In this document: piece after piece, positions 35,319-43,400 of the stretch
Layout: the number at the start of each line of letters is the position of its first letter
Position numbering within the stretch: position 1 is the stretch's first letter
Source: an uncultured Aquimarina sp.
GTDB taxonomy: Bacteria; Bacteroidota; Bacteroidia; Flavobacteriales; Flavobacteriaceae
NCBI GenBank assembly: GCA_947500505.1
Contig: CANMSL010000017.1
Span: forward strand, 33,530 to 97,529
Direction: 5' to 3'
DNA length: 64,000 nt
Notes under the pieces: model-generated
The model's input: the letters and a program-made list of their open reading frames with translations, nothing else
What the model was told of the DNA's origin: nothing
Databases searched by the model: none
Position numbers and translations under genes: made by a program

Positions 35319-36066
35319 CAAACTAGCGACTAAATTATTTATAATTATAGGCTGCCTGTTGTGCTTTACGCGTTGCACAAATGCATTTAATTCGAATAGT
35401 ATTCATATTTCTGAAGACCTCCAACTGATCAAGCTAAATGAACATAGCTATATTCACATTTCGCATATTACACTAAAAAGTGGAGCTACATTTTCTTGCA
35501 ATGGATTCGTATATCAAAATAACAATGAGGCCTATATTTTTGACAGTCCAGCTACCGATAAAGCAACAACAGAATTGATTAATTGGTTTAGAGATAAACA
35601 AAAAACAACAATAAAAGGCGTGGTTTTTAATCATTTTCATGAGGATTGTACTAAAGGAATTGAAATTTTTAAAGACCATAACATACCAACTATTGCCAGC
35701 AGCAATACCAAAAAACTTATGACCCCGAAAGGAACTTCAGAGCCTGATCAGACGTTTGACAACTATTTGGAGTTGAAACTGCAAGACAAAACTATTATCA
35801 ACTCATTTTTTGGTGAAGCACACAGTAAAGATAATATTGTATCTTATTTTCCTGAAGAGAAAATATTATTCGGAGGATGCATGGTTAAGAATATAAATGC
35901 CAAAAAAGGGAATCTTGCTGATGCTACTATAGGCGAGTGGTCCAATACTGTAACTAAAATTAAAGAAGCATATCCTGATCTGGAAATAGTAATTCCCGGA
36001 CACGGTACCTATGGCGATCAAAGCCTATTAGACTATACTATATCCCTTTTCAATACTGAAAACTAA
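35281..36066 (+). CDS. Subclass B1 metallo-beta-lactamase homologue
   Basis: A 261-aa exported MBL-fold protein; the N-terminus has a hydrophobic segment with Cys25 (IIIGCLLCF), possibly a lipobox. All zinc ligands of subclass B1 are present: His118, His120 and His181 (NHFHEDC, GEAHSKDNI) for site 1, and Asp122, Cys200 (FGGCMVKN) and His241 (VIPGHGTYG) for site 2. This exact set separates B1 from B2, B3 and the general MBL superfamily. A carbapenemase activity is plausible but not proven; environmental flavobacteria often carry such chromosomal genes. The gene begins 38 bp inside the previous one and ends 3 bp before the ABC exporter, so it looks like part of an operon rather than a mobile cassette. 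Confidence 0.82.
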   Translation: MSKNIKFCHLLNNKLATKLFIIIGCLLCFTRCTNAFNSNSIHISEDLQLIKLNEHSYIHISHITLKSGATFSCNGFVYQNNNEAYIFDSPATDKATTELINWFRDKQKTTIKGVVFNHFHEDCTKGIEIFKDHNIPTIASSNTKKLMTPKGTSEPDQTFDNYLELKLQDKTIINSFFGEAHSKDNIVSYFPEEKILFGGCMVKNINAKKGNLADATIGEWSNTVTKIKEAYPDLEIVIPGHGTYGDQSLLDYTISLFNTEN

Positions 36067-36069
36067 ACT

Positions 36070-37851
36070 ATGCGAGAATTTCAAAATAACAATACATCAA
36101 AAAATAAAAAAAAATCGAAAGTCACCATTTTACAGGCTTTTAAAACAATTATCTGGCCAAGGCGAAATCTAGTATTCATTGGATTATTTCTTATAGTTTT
36201 GGGAAGAGTTGCCGGATTTATATTACCCTGGAAAAGTAAAGTTTTATTGGATGAAGTTGTACCTAATAAAGACTTCGATCAGCTTTATGAGTTACTCGTA
36301 ATTGTTGGGATAGCTATTTTGGTACAAGCAACTACTTCTTTTTTATTAACCAGAATATTAAGTGTACAGGCACAATTTCTAATTTCAGAATTGCGTGCTC
36401 AGGTACAAAAAAAAGTACTTTCCTTACCAATTAGTTTTTTTGACAACACCAAATCAGGAGCTTTGGTTTCCAGAATTATGAGTGACGTAGAAGGGGTACG
36501 TAACCTGATAGGAACGGGTTTGGTACAATTAGTAGGGGGAACATTTACAGCAATTATTTCTTTAATTATTTTAATTTATATAAATCCACTGATGACTCTT
36601 TTTGTTTTGGTTCCGGTTTCGTTATTCGGATTGATTGCCTTAAAAGCATTCAAATATATCAGACCGATTTTTAGAAAAAGAGGGGAAATTAATGCAGAAG
36701 TAAAAGGACGATTAACCGAAACGTTAGCGGGCGTTAGAGTCATTAAAGGTTTTGGCGCAGAGGAACAGGAAAGTAAGGTTTTTGAAGAAGGAGTAGATCG
36801 TTTATTTCAAAATGTGAAGAAAAGTTTGACCGCCACCGCCCTAATGACCAGTTCTTCGACATTTCTATTAGCGGGAATTGCTTCTACCGGAATTATGGGA
36901 ATTGGAGGATATTATATGATGCAGGAAGTTGACCCGATGACAACAGGAGATTTTTTGTTTTTTACCATGGTGCTAGCATTTATGATTGCTCCAATCGTAC
37001 AAATGAGTAATATCGGAAGTCAATTAACAGAAGCTTTAGCCGGTCTGGATCGAACCGAGGAATTGATGAATATGGATCCTGAAGAAGATCCTGAGAATCG
37101 TACTGTACAATTAGAAAATATTAATGGAGATATTATCTTCGATAACGTTTCATTCTCTTATGAAAAAGGAAAAGAAGTGTTGCACAATATCAGTTTTAGA
37201 GCACCTTCCGGAACTGTGACTGCTTTGGTAGGAAGTTCTGGCTCTGGTAAATCCACGATTGCTGGCTTATCTGCCACATTTTTAAACCCTGAGTCCGGTC
37301 TTATAACGATAGATAGTCATGATATCTCAAAAGTAAATCTTAGCAGTTACCGACGTAATTTGGGAGTTGTGCTTCAAGATGAATTCTTATTTGAAGGCAC
37401 CATAAGAGAAAATATATTATTTCCCAGACCTGACGCTTCAGATAAACAATTACAGCAAGCCGTAAAAGCAGCTTATGTAAATGAATTTACAGATCGTTTT
37501 GATGATGGATTAGATACTTTAATAGGCGAACGTGGTGTAAAGTTATCAGGAGGCCAACGCCAACGAATAGCCATCGCTCGTGCAATTCTTGCAGATCCAA
37601 AAATCATTATTCTGGATGAAGCAACCTCTAATCTGGATACAGAAAGTGAAGCGTTAATACAGAAGAGCTTGGGTGAATTAATGAAAGGACGTACTACTTT
37701 TGTTATAGCACATAGATTAAGTACAATTAAAAAAGCCGATCAGATCTTAGTTATTGAATCGGGAAATATTGCCGAAAGAGGGACTCACGAAGAATTAATC
37801 AACGCAGAAGGAAGATATTTTGACCTATATACGTATCAGGCAAGAATATAG
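36070..37851 (+). CDS. ABC exporter half-transporter, 593 aa
   Basis: Fused membrane and ATPase domains (MsbA-like). Six membrane helices lie in residues 30-335. The nucleotide-binding domain has Walker A GSSGSGKST (from about 388), signature LSGGQRQR (about 492), Walker B IIILDEAT (about 513) and the switch His in FVIAHRLS. No C39 peptidase domain is fused, so it cannot itself cleave double-glycine leaders. It starts 3 bp after the B1-type gene and precedes a leader-peptide gene by 166 bp. The substrate may be lipid, drug or that peptide. Confidence 0.9.
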   Translation: MREFQNNNTSKNKKKSKVTILQAFKTIIWPRRNLVFIGLFLIVLGRVAGFILPWKSKVLLDEVVPNKDFDQLYELLVIVGIAILVQATTSFLLTRILSVQAQFLISELRAQVQKKVLSLPISFFDNTKSGALVSRIMSDVEGVRNLIGTGLVQLVGGTFTAIISLIILIYINPLMTLFVLVPVSLFGLIALKAFKYIRPIFRKRGEINAEVKGRLTETLAGVRVIKGFGAEEQESKVFEEGVDRLFQNVKKSLTATALMTSSSTFLLAGIASTGIMGIGGYYMMQEVDPMTTGDFLFFTMVLAFMIAPIVQMSNIGSQLTEALAGLDRTEELMNMDPEEDPENRTVQLENINGDIIFDNVSFSYEKGKEVLHNISFRAPSGTVTALVGSSGSGKSTIAGLSATFLNPESGLITIDSHDISKVNLSSYRRNLGVVLQDEFLFEGTIRENILFPRPDASDKQLQQAVKAAYVNEFTDRFDDGLDTLIGERGVKLSGGQRQRIAIARAILADPKIIILDEATSNLDTESEALIQKSLGELMKGRTTFVIAHRLSTIKKADQILVIESGNIAERGTHEELINAEGRYFDLYTYQARI

Positions 37852-38017
37852 CCTATTCTTTGTTTACTCAAAGCTTTAAGATTTTTTATGACATAAATAA
37901 CGATACATTAACTTTCTAATATCAATTAAAGAATAATTAAGCTGTAAATTAAGGGAAATAAATTGTTAATTTATTGACACAAACGTGAGTGTCTTAGGTT
38001 CACGAAAAGTAAAAAAT

Positions 38018-38221
38018 ATGTTACACAAAATTTTAAATCTAAAAAGTATTAAAACACTTAGTAAGAGTGATCAAAAGAAGATTAACGGTGGAAGACGATT
38101 TAATAGTTGCTCTTCTGATTGTGATTGTTATCTTTCTCACGGAGGAAACCAATCATTCGGTTATATTTGCGTGAATGGACAATGCGAACAGGGAATTTAC
38201 ACCTCTCCACCCTGTGGTTAG
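38018..38221 (+). CDS. Double-glycine-leader Cys-rich peptide precursor, 67 aa
   Basis: I choose ATG 38018 (MLHKILNLKSIKTLSK) over an upstream GTG because the leader logic begins here. Residues 1-25 form a bacteriocin-type leader with a Lys/Leu-rich helix and SKSDQKKINGG; cleavage would follow Gly25. The 42-residue core carries six Cys (31, 35, 37, 51, 56, 66) in CSSDCDCYL, YICVNGQC and SPPCG. Six Cys suggest three disulfides or a modified peptide. An ABC exporter gene lies 166 bp upstream on the same strand. No modification enzyme is adjacent. Bacteroidota carry many such GG-leader peptides; few have a known role. Confidence 0.7.
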   Translation: MLHKILNLKSIKTLSKSDQKKINGGRRFNSCSSDCDCYLSHGGNQSFGYICVNGQCEQGIYTSPPCG

Positions 38222-38246
38222 TAATATATCCGAAGAATATATCTAT

Positions 38247-38279
38247 AAATCCCTATCGATTATTGCTTGGTAGGGATTT
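38247..38279 (+). terminator. Terminator of the leader-peptide gene
   Basis: AAATCCCTA (38247-38255) pairs perfectly with TAGGGATTT (38271-38279) around a 15-nt loop, 26 bp after the stop. The following T-rich stretch is weak. Confidence 0.6.
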
Positions 38280-38415
38280 GTTGTTTATTAGAATTAGGAA
38301 ACATTTTACCGAGGTAACGTATTTAAAAAAAGAAACTCTCTATAAAAAGTACTCGGGTTATTTGTTTTCAATCTAAACGTTTTTTGTAGTATTTTGGAAT
38401 ATAAAACAAATTAAT

Positions 38416-38652
38416 ATGAGCACACCTAAAAGAGCTGGAAACGAACCTGTTGGAATTCTATTAGAGAAAAACAAAAATTATGCCTGGTGTAGTTGCGGAT
38501 ATAGTGAAGATCAACCTTTTTGTAACGGAGCTCACAAAAAAGAAGGTGGAGTTCCTATGATTTTTTCTGTGGAAGAAGAAAAGAAAGCCTTTTTATGTAC
38601 TTGTAAGTTAACAAGTACTCCTCCATACTGTGATGGGACACATAAGAATTAA
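38416..38652 (+). CDS. CDGSH iron-sulfur domain protein (two domains)
   Basis: A 78-aa cytosolic protein with two CDGSH-type 2Fe-2S sites. Site 1 is CSCGYSEDQPFCNGAH and site 2 is CTCKLTSTPPYCDGTH; each has the three-Cys, one-His ligand set. Two-domain forms act as electron carriers or redox sensors. The function here is not known. Its terminator is shared with the convergent ExbB-like gene. Confidence 0.92.
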   Translation: MSTPKRAGNEPVGILLEKNKNYAWCSCGYSEDQPFCNGAHKKEGGVPMIFSVEEEKKAFLCTCKLTSTPPYCDGTHKN

Positions 38653-38659
38653 TAGAGAA

Positions 38660-38694
38660 AAAGCTCTTCTCCTAAAAAGGTCAAAGAGCTTATT
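38660..38694. terminator. Bidirectional terminator
   Basis: AAGCTCTT (38661-38668) and AAGAGCTT (38684-38691) form an 8-bp stem between two convergent genes, with A- and T-rich flanks. Confidence 0.6.
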
Positions 38695-38718
38695 TAATTC
38701 TCCTATATAATTTTATAT

Positions 38719-39132
38719 TTATTCCTCCTTTTGTACCCAGGTAAAAATAACAGAGGCTACTCTGGAAATGACAAAAACAAAAAAACCGAAAATTGGTGGA
38801 AGCGCAGAGACCTTGAGCCCTCCAGCAAACATTGCCGTTGAGATATCCCCTACCGCCTCAACTTGATCAAACATCCCGACGATACCTATAAGTTGCCCCA
38901 GCATTCCCCAAACTAATGTTAAAAGACCAATAGAATTTAATAAAGTAATATTTTTTTGCAAACCTTGATGATCTTTTCTGATAGAAATTACGGCTTTTAC
39001 TATTAGGAATAAAACAAGTAAAAGCATTATTAAAATAGGAAACATAAAGAACATCCCTCCTTCTTCCAAACGTTGAAAAAACTGTACAAAAAGAAATGGA
39101 TTCTGTGCCTGAACTACTGTAAGTGATATCAT
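38719..39132 (-). CDS. MotA/TolQ/ExbB-like membrane protein, 137 aa
   Basis: Three hydrophobic segments (about 27-47, 62-85, 107-127) with the arrangement of the TolQ/ExbB/MotA proton-channel family. The helix pair with SIGLLTLVWGMLGQLIGIVGMFD and the ALPPIFGFFVFVISR segment match the Gly/Thr-rich channel region. It is shorter than ExbB and has no partner ExbD/TolR gene next to it. It is divergent from the LytS/LytTR pair across 215 bp, which suggests that pair controls it or shares its signal. The function is inferred only. Confidence 0.7.
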   Translation of the reverse strand: MISLTVVQAQNPFLFVQFFQRLEEGGMFFMFPILIMLLLVLFLIVKAVISIRKDHQGLQKNITLLNSIGLLTLVWGMLGQLIGIVGMFDQVEAVGDISTAMFAGGLKVSALPPIFGFFVFVISRVASVIFTWVQKEE

Positions 39133-39347
39133 AGTTTATTTTTTTTTGAATTAAACATATCCAAAACTAAGATCTAAGATCTCGATTATTTATTTTTTTC
39201 GTTCACTTACCAAATAAGTCCCGTTTTTAGCATGATCAACCCTGAGGATAGAAATTTCTATGAGAAATCGCTAAAAAGTGGTCTAATACGGTTATTCATC
39301 CAAAAATAAGCTTTGAAAAACAAAAATTCCGGATATTGCGACTTATT

Positions 39348-40418
39348 ATGATTCTTAAAGACATCATTCTTAAAAAAGTCGCTACACTTTTACTACATAT
39401 CATATTTTGGGTGGTAGTATTATTCTCTTATGCATATTTTTTCGGTTACAATACAAAAGATATTAACTTTGTTTTTTCATTCTCTTTATTTCTTATGCCG
39501 GTAACTATAGGAACTACTTATACGGTAACCGATATCTTAATCCCAAATTACTTAATCAAAGAAAAGTATTTACTATTCGTACTTTATTGTGTATATACTA
39601 TTATTGTTTCTGCGTTCTTTATCGTTATTTCATTTTTTTATGGGCTGATATTTTTATCTTCACTTAAACAAGAAGGAATGGCTCCTATGACTCGTAGTCC
39701 TTTTTTTCTGTTTATTGCTGTATATTTTGTAGTATTTATTGCTAGTGCATTGAACCTAGCACAACATAACTATAAATCAACTACTGCCAATCAGGCACTC
39801 AAAACAAAAATTCTGGAAGCGCAGCTAAAGCTAAAAGAACAAGAACTAAACTACCTAAAAATGCAAATTCACCCCCACTTCTTGTTTAATACTTTAAATA
39901 CATTGTATGGTTTCGCTTTAAAAAAATCAGAAAACACCCCTGAAATGATCTTAAAACTCTCTAACCTTCTTGATTACTTATTATATCAATCTGATAAACC
40001 TTTAGTTTCCTTAGAAGATGAAATAAATCATATTGAAGATTATGTAGCTTTAGAAAAAATGCGTTTTAGCGATGTTTTGGATATTTCCCTACAGTTTAAA
40101 AATACAAAAGACACCGTTCATATTGCTCCGATGTTATTAATTCCCTTCGTAGAAAATAGTTTTAAACACGGCCAAATTGTGGATCAAAAATTATCAATTT
40201 ATATATACCTGGAATGCACGGAAAACGAAATTTATTTTTCTATAAAAAATTCTGTTCACACTTATAACCGATCTGATAACAAAGGAATTGGATTAAGAAA
40301 TATCAAAAAACGACTCTTATTAGTATATAAAGATAATCACAATCTTAAAATTTCTAGAAATGATCACTGGCATCAGGTGGAATTAAGATTAAAAATGCCC
40401 AAAAAACAAAATCTATGA
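39348..40418 (+). CDS. LytS/YehU-type sensor histidine kinase
   Basis: A 356-aa sensor kinase with four membrane helices (about 10-135) and no large periplasmic domain. The His_kinase domain has the phospho-acceptor His in QIHPHFLFNTLNTLYGFAL, followed by a HATPase_c with PMLLIPFVENSFKHG and GIGLRNIKKRL. I start at ATG 39348; an in-frame TTG 12 bp upstream is less likely. Its stop overlaps the next gene's start by 4 bp, the usual coupling with a LytTR regulator. Confidence 0.92.
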   Translation: MILKDIILKKVATLLLHIIFWVVVLFSYAYFFGYNTKDINFVFSFSLFLMPVTIGTTYTVTDILIPNYLIKEKYLLFVLYCVYTIIVSAFFIVISFFYGLIFLSSLKQEGMAPMTRSPFFLFIAVYFVVFIASALNLAQHNYKSTTANQALKTKILEAQLKLKEQELNYLKMQIHPHFLFNTLNTLYGFALKKSENTPEMILKLSNLLDYLLYQSDKPLVSLEDEINHIEDYVALEKMRFSDVLDISLQFKNTKDTVHIAPMLLIPFVENSFKHGQIVDQKLSIYIYLECTENEIYFSIKNSVHTYNRSDNKGIGLRNIKKRLLLVYKDNHNLKISRNDHWHQVELRLKMPKKQNL

Positions 40419-41131
40419 ATTCTAAAGTATCATGTATAATAGTTGATGACGAACCCACTGCAAGGGATGTTATTGTGAATCACTTGTCAAAGATTGATTG
40501 CATAGAAGTTGTCGCTATCTGTAATAATGCTTTGGAAGCTTTTAACTGTATGAATTCTAAACGGATAGATTTGATATTTCTAGACATCAATATGCCGGAG
40601 ATATCAGGAATTTCTTTTGCTAAATCTATTAATAAAGAAATTAAAATTATTTTTACTACAGCTTACAGAGAATATGCTATTGATGGATTTGATCTACATG
40701 CAGTTGATTATCTGTTAAAGCCAATTTCTTTTGAACGAATTCTAAACGCTGTGAATAATTATTTTGACATACATCATAAAATCCTGCCAATAGAAGTGCC
40801 GGAAACAAAATTAAATGATTTTATTTTTGTCAGATCTGACAGAAGAATGAAAAAAGTAGATTTCTCTGACATTGTTTATATAGAAAGTTATAATGATTAT
40901 CTTAAAATTCATTGTGATAAGCATACGATAGTTACCCGAGAAACCATTAGCAATATTGAGACTAAATTACCCATTCGACAATTCATAAGAACACATAGAT
41001 CGTTTATAATATCTATTCATAAAATAGATTCTTTTTCTAGTGAAGAACTGATCCTGAATAATAAATCAATTCCTATTAGCAGAAATTACAAAACAGAAGT
41101 TCTCAATCGATTAGAAGCTGATAATAGATGA
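40415..41131 (+). CDS. LytTR-family response regulator
   Basis: A 238-aa regulator: receiver domain (1-120) with acidic pocket IIVDDEP, phospho-acceptor Asp in LIFLDINMPEISG, and Lys in YLLKPISFERI; then a LytTR DNA-binding domain (about 140-238, IVYIESYNDYLKIH and FIRTHRSFIISIHKI). It forms a two-component system with the kinase translated just before it. Targets are unknown; the divergent ExbB-like gene is a candidate. Confidence 0.93.
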   Translation: MNSKVSCIIVDDEPTARDVIVNHLSKIDCIEVVAICNNALEAFNCMNSKRIDLIFLDINMPEISGISFAKSINKEIKIIFTTAYREYAIDGFDLHAVDYLLKPISFERILNAVNNYFDIHHKILPIEVPETKLNDFIFVRSDRRMKKVDFSDIVYIESYNDYLKIHCDKHTIVTRETISNIETKLPIRQFIRTHRSFIISIHKIDSFSSEELILNNKSIPISRNYKTEVLNRLEADNR

Positions 41132-41233
41132 TTCTGGAAAGTGTTAACAAAAGATTATGATTTAAAGGAGCAACCCGGTCAAAGTGTTTGCATCTACTAG
41201 AGTAACTAATATTTACTTTTAAAACTATCAATT

Positions 41234-41695
41234 ATGAAAAAAACATTTTTATTTTTATTAATCGCACCTTTTTTGTTTACAAATTGTAGTGATGACGATG
41301 ATGCTGTTACCGAAGTTTCTACTACATACGCGTTAAATGAAATTGGAGATTCTGGTGTATCCGGTACTGCCAGGTTTACAAAGATAAATAATACGACTAC
41401 CCGCATTGACGTAACCCTTACAGGAACACCGGCTGATGGTGATCACCCAATGCATATTCACATGAATGACGCTGCTACAGGTGGAGGAATCGCATTAACA
41501 TTAACTAATGTCGATGGAGATACAGGTCTTAGTACAACGACAGTAACTGCACTTGATGATGATGGTGATGATACTACTGACGAAGCCATTTCGTATGAAG
41601 GCTTAATAGCATATGATGGTTATATCAATGTACATTTCAGTCTTACAGATTTATCAGTAGTTGCTCAAGGTAATATTGGAAGTAACGTTCAGTAA
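41234..41695 (+). CDS. CHRD-domain-like lipoprotein
   Basis: A 153-aa lipoprotein (Cys18 or so in LFTNCSDDDD). The acidic linker DDDD is a typical surface-export signal of Bacteroidota lipoproteins. The mature part matches CHRD-like domains: SGVSGTARFTKINNTTTRIDVTLTG, then the His-containing HPMHIHMNDAATGGG, and YDGYINVHFS. The HIH and VHF positions resemble Cu/Zn superoxide dismutase folds. Function unknown; perhaps metal binding. A strong bidirectional terminator follows. Confidence 0.72.
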   Translation: MKKTFLFLLIAPFLFTNCSDDDDAVTEVSTTYALNEIGDSGVSGTARFTKINNTTTRIDVTLTGTPADGDHPMHIHMNDAATGGGIALTLTNVDGDTGLSTTTVTALDDDGDDTTDEAISYEGLIAYDGYINVHFSLTDLSVVAQGNIGSNVQ

Positions 41696-41715
41696 TGACA
41701 AAATCTTATAAAGTA

Positions 41716-41750
41716 AAATAGCGAACTATATATTTTAGTTCGCTATTTTT
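41716..41750. terminator. Bidirectional terminator
   Basis: AAATAGCGAACT / AGTTCGCTATTT form a 12-bp stem with a 9-nt loop and a following T-run, between the CHRD gene and the convergent lpdA gene. Confidence 0.88.
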
Positions 41751-41777
41751 TATTTTGATAATTTAATTTCTAAAAAA

Positions 41778-43184
41778 TTAAACGTGTAAAGCTCTATCTT
41801 CAGTTGCTGCTAAAGCTGCTTCTTTAATTGCTTCGGTAAATGTTGGGTGTGCATGTGACATTCTACTAATATCCTCTGCAGACGCTCTAAATTCCATTGC
41901 TGTTACTGCTTCGGCAATTAAATCTGCACAACGCGCTCCGATCATATGAACTCCCAAAACCTCATCAGTTTTCTCATCAGCAAGAATTTTTACAAATCCA
42001 TCTAAATCTGCACTTGCCCGTGATCTTCCCAAAGCTCTAAATGGGAATTGTCCTGATTTATATGCTACTCCAGCTTCTTTCAGCTCTTCTTCAGTTTTAC
42101 CAACTGCAGCTACTTCCGGCCAGGTATATACTACCCCAGGAATTAAATTATAATCAATATGTGGCTTTTGTCCCGCAAGGGTTTCTGCCACAAATACACC
42201 TTCTTCTTCAGCTTTATGGGCTAACATAGCTCCTTTTACTACATCTCCAATCGCATATATATTACTAACAGAAGTTTGTAAATGATCATTTACTTCTACT
42301 TGTCCCCTATCGTTCAACTTTACTCCGGCAGCTTCAGCATTAAGGCCATCTGTATAAGGACGACGACCTACAGAAACCAAACAGTAATCTCCTTTAAATT
42401 CTACCGGATTTCCTTTTTTATCATCGGCAGTAATAGTCACTTGCTTTGCCGTCGCTTTTACTTCGGTAACTTTATGAGAAGTATAAAACTTAACACCTTG
42501 CTTTTTCATTACTTTTTGCAATTCTCGAGATAAGGCCTTATCCATACCGGGAATAATTCTATCCATATATTCTACTACAGAAACCTCAGCGCCCAGACGT
42601 CGATATACTTGCCCCAGCTCTAATCCTATAACTCCCCCTCCAATGATAACCAGATGTTTCGGTACTTCTTTCAGCTTTAGTGCTTCTGTAGAAGTAATTA
42701 CTCTTTTCTTATCAAGTTTGATAAAAGGCAAGGAAGATGGTTTAGATCCTGTTGCTATAATGGTGTTTTTTGCCTCTATAGTTTCTGTACTACCATCGTT
42801 CTTAGTTACATTGATATGAGTAACATCCTTAAAAGATCCAATTCCTTCAAACACATCAATTTTGTTCTTCTTCATCAGAAAACTAACACCATCACAGGTC
42901 TGATCAACCACAGTTTGCTTGCGTGCTATCATTTTTTCCAGATTGATCTTTACATCTCCGGGAATTTCTATTCCATGATCTGCAAAATGTTTAACAGCGT
43001 GTTCATAGTGATGAGAAGAATCTAATAAGGCTTTACTTGGAATACATCCTACATTTAGACAAGTTCCTCCGAGTGTTGAATATTTTTCGATTATCGCAGT
43101 TTTCATTCCTAGTTGTGCGCAACGGATAGCTGCTACATATCCACCAGGTCCAGAGCCTATTACGGCTACATCATATGTACTCAT
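41778..43184 (-). CDS. lpdA: Dihydrolipoyl dehydrogenase (E3)
   Basis: The 468-aa flavoprotein E3 of 2-oxoacid dehydrogenase complexes and the glycine cleavage system; it reoxidises dihydrolipoamide with NAD+. The FAD site is DVAVIGSGPGGYVAA, the redox disulfide is GGTCLNVGCIPSKALLDS, the NAD site is VIIGGGVIGLELG, and the catalytic His-Glu pair is in SHAHPTFTEAIKEAA. All expected residues are present. No E1/E2 genes are nearby, as is usual for a shared E3. Confidence 0.96.
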   Translation of the reverse strand: MSTYDVAVIGSGPGGYVAAIRCAQLGMKTAIIEKYSTLGGTCLNVGCIPSKALLDSSHHYEHAVKHFADHGIEIPGDVKINLEKMIARKQTVVDQTCDGVSFLMKKNKIDVFEGIGSFKDVTHINVTKNDGSTETIEAKNTIIATGSKPSSLPFIKLDKKRVITSTEALKLKEVPKHLVIIGGGVIGLELGQVYRRLGAEVSVVEYMDRIIPGMDKALSRELQKVMKKQGVKFYTSHKVTEVKATAKQVTITADDKKGNPVEFKGDYCLVSVGRRPYTDGLNAEAAGVKLNDRGQVEVNDHLQTSVSNIYAIGDVVKGAMLAHKAEEEGVFVAETLAGQKPHIDYNLIPGVVYTWPEVAAVGKTEEELKEAGVAYKSGQFPFRALGRSRASADLDGFVKILADEKTDEVLGVHMIGARCADLIAEAVTAMEFRASAEDISRMSHAHPTFTEAIKEAALAATEDRALHV

Positions 43185-43220
43185 AAGAGAATGTTATGTT
43201 GGCTTATTAAATTAGAAAAA

Positions 43221-43228
43221 CAAATGTA
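43221..43228 (-). promoter_or_regulatory. -7 box (TACATTTG) of lpdA
   Basis: TACATTTG on the minus strand fits TAnnTTTG, 36 bp before the start at 43184. Confidence 0.4.
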
Positions 43229-43400
43229 CAAATGTTTTACTTCTTACAGAAGGGATACTCCTGTCAAATTTTTATTAAAAAAGCAATATTAGTACTGGTG
43301 AAAAAGTTATACATTTAGTGCGTTGATATACTTGATAAAATGTAGTATCCTTTTTATCAAAAAGTATCAATCATATTTTAATAAACATAGAAATCAGATA

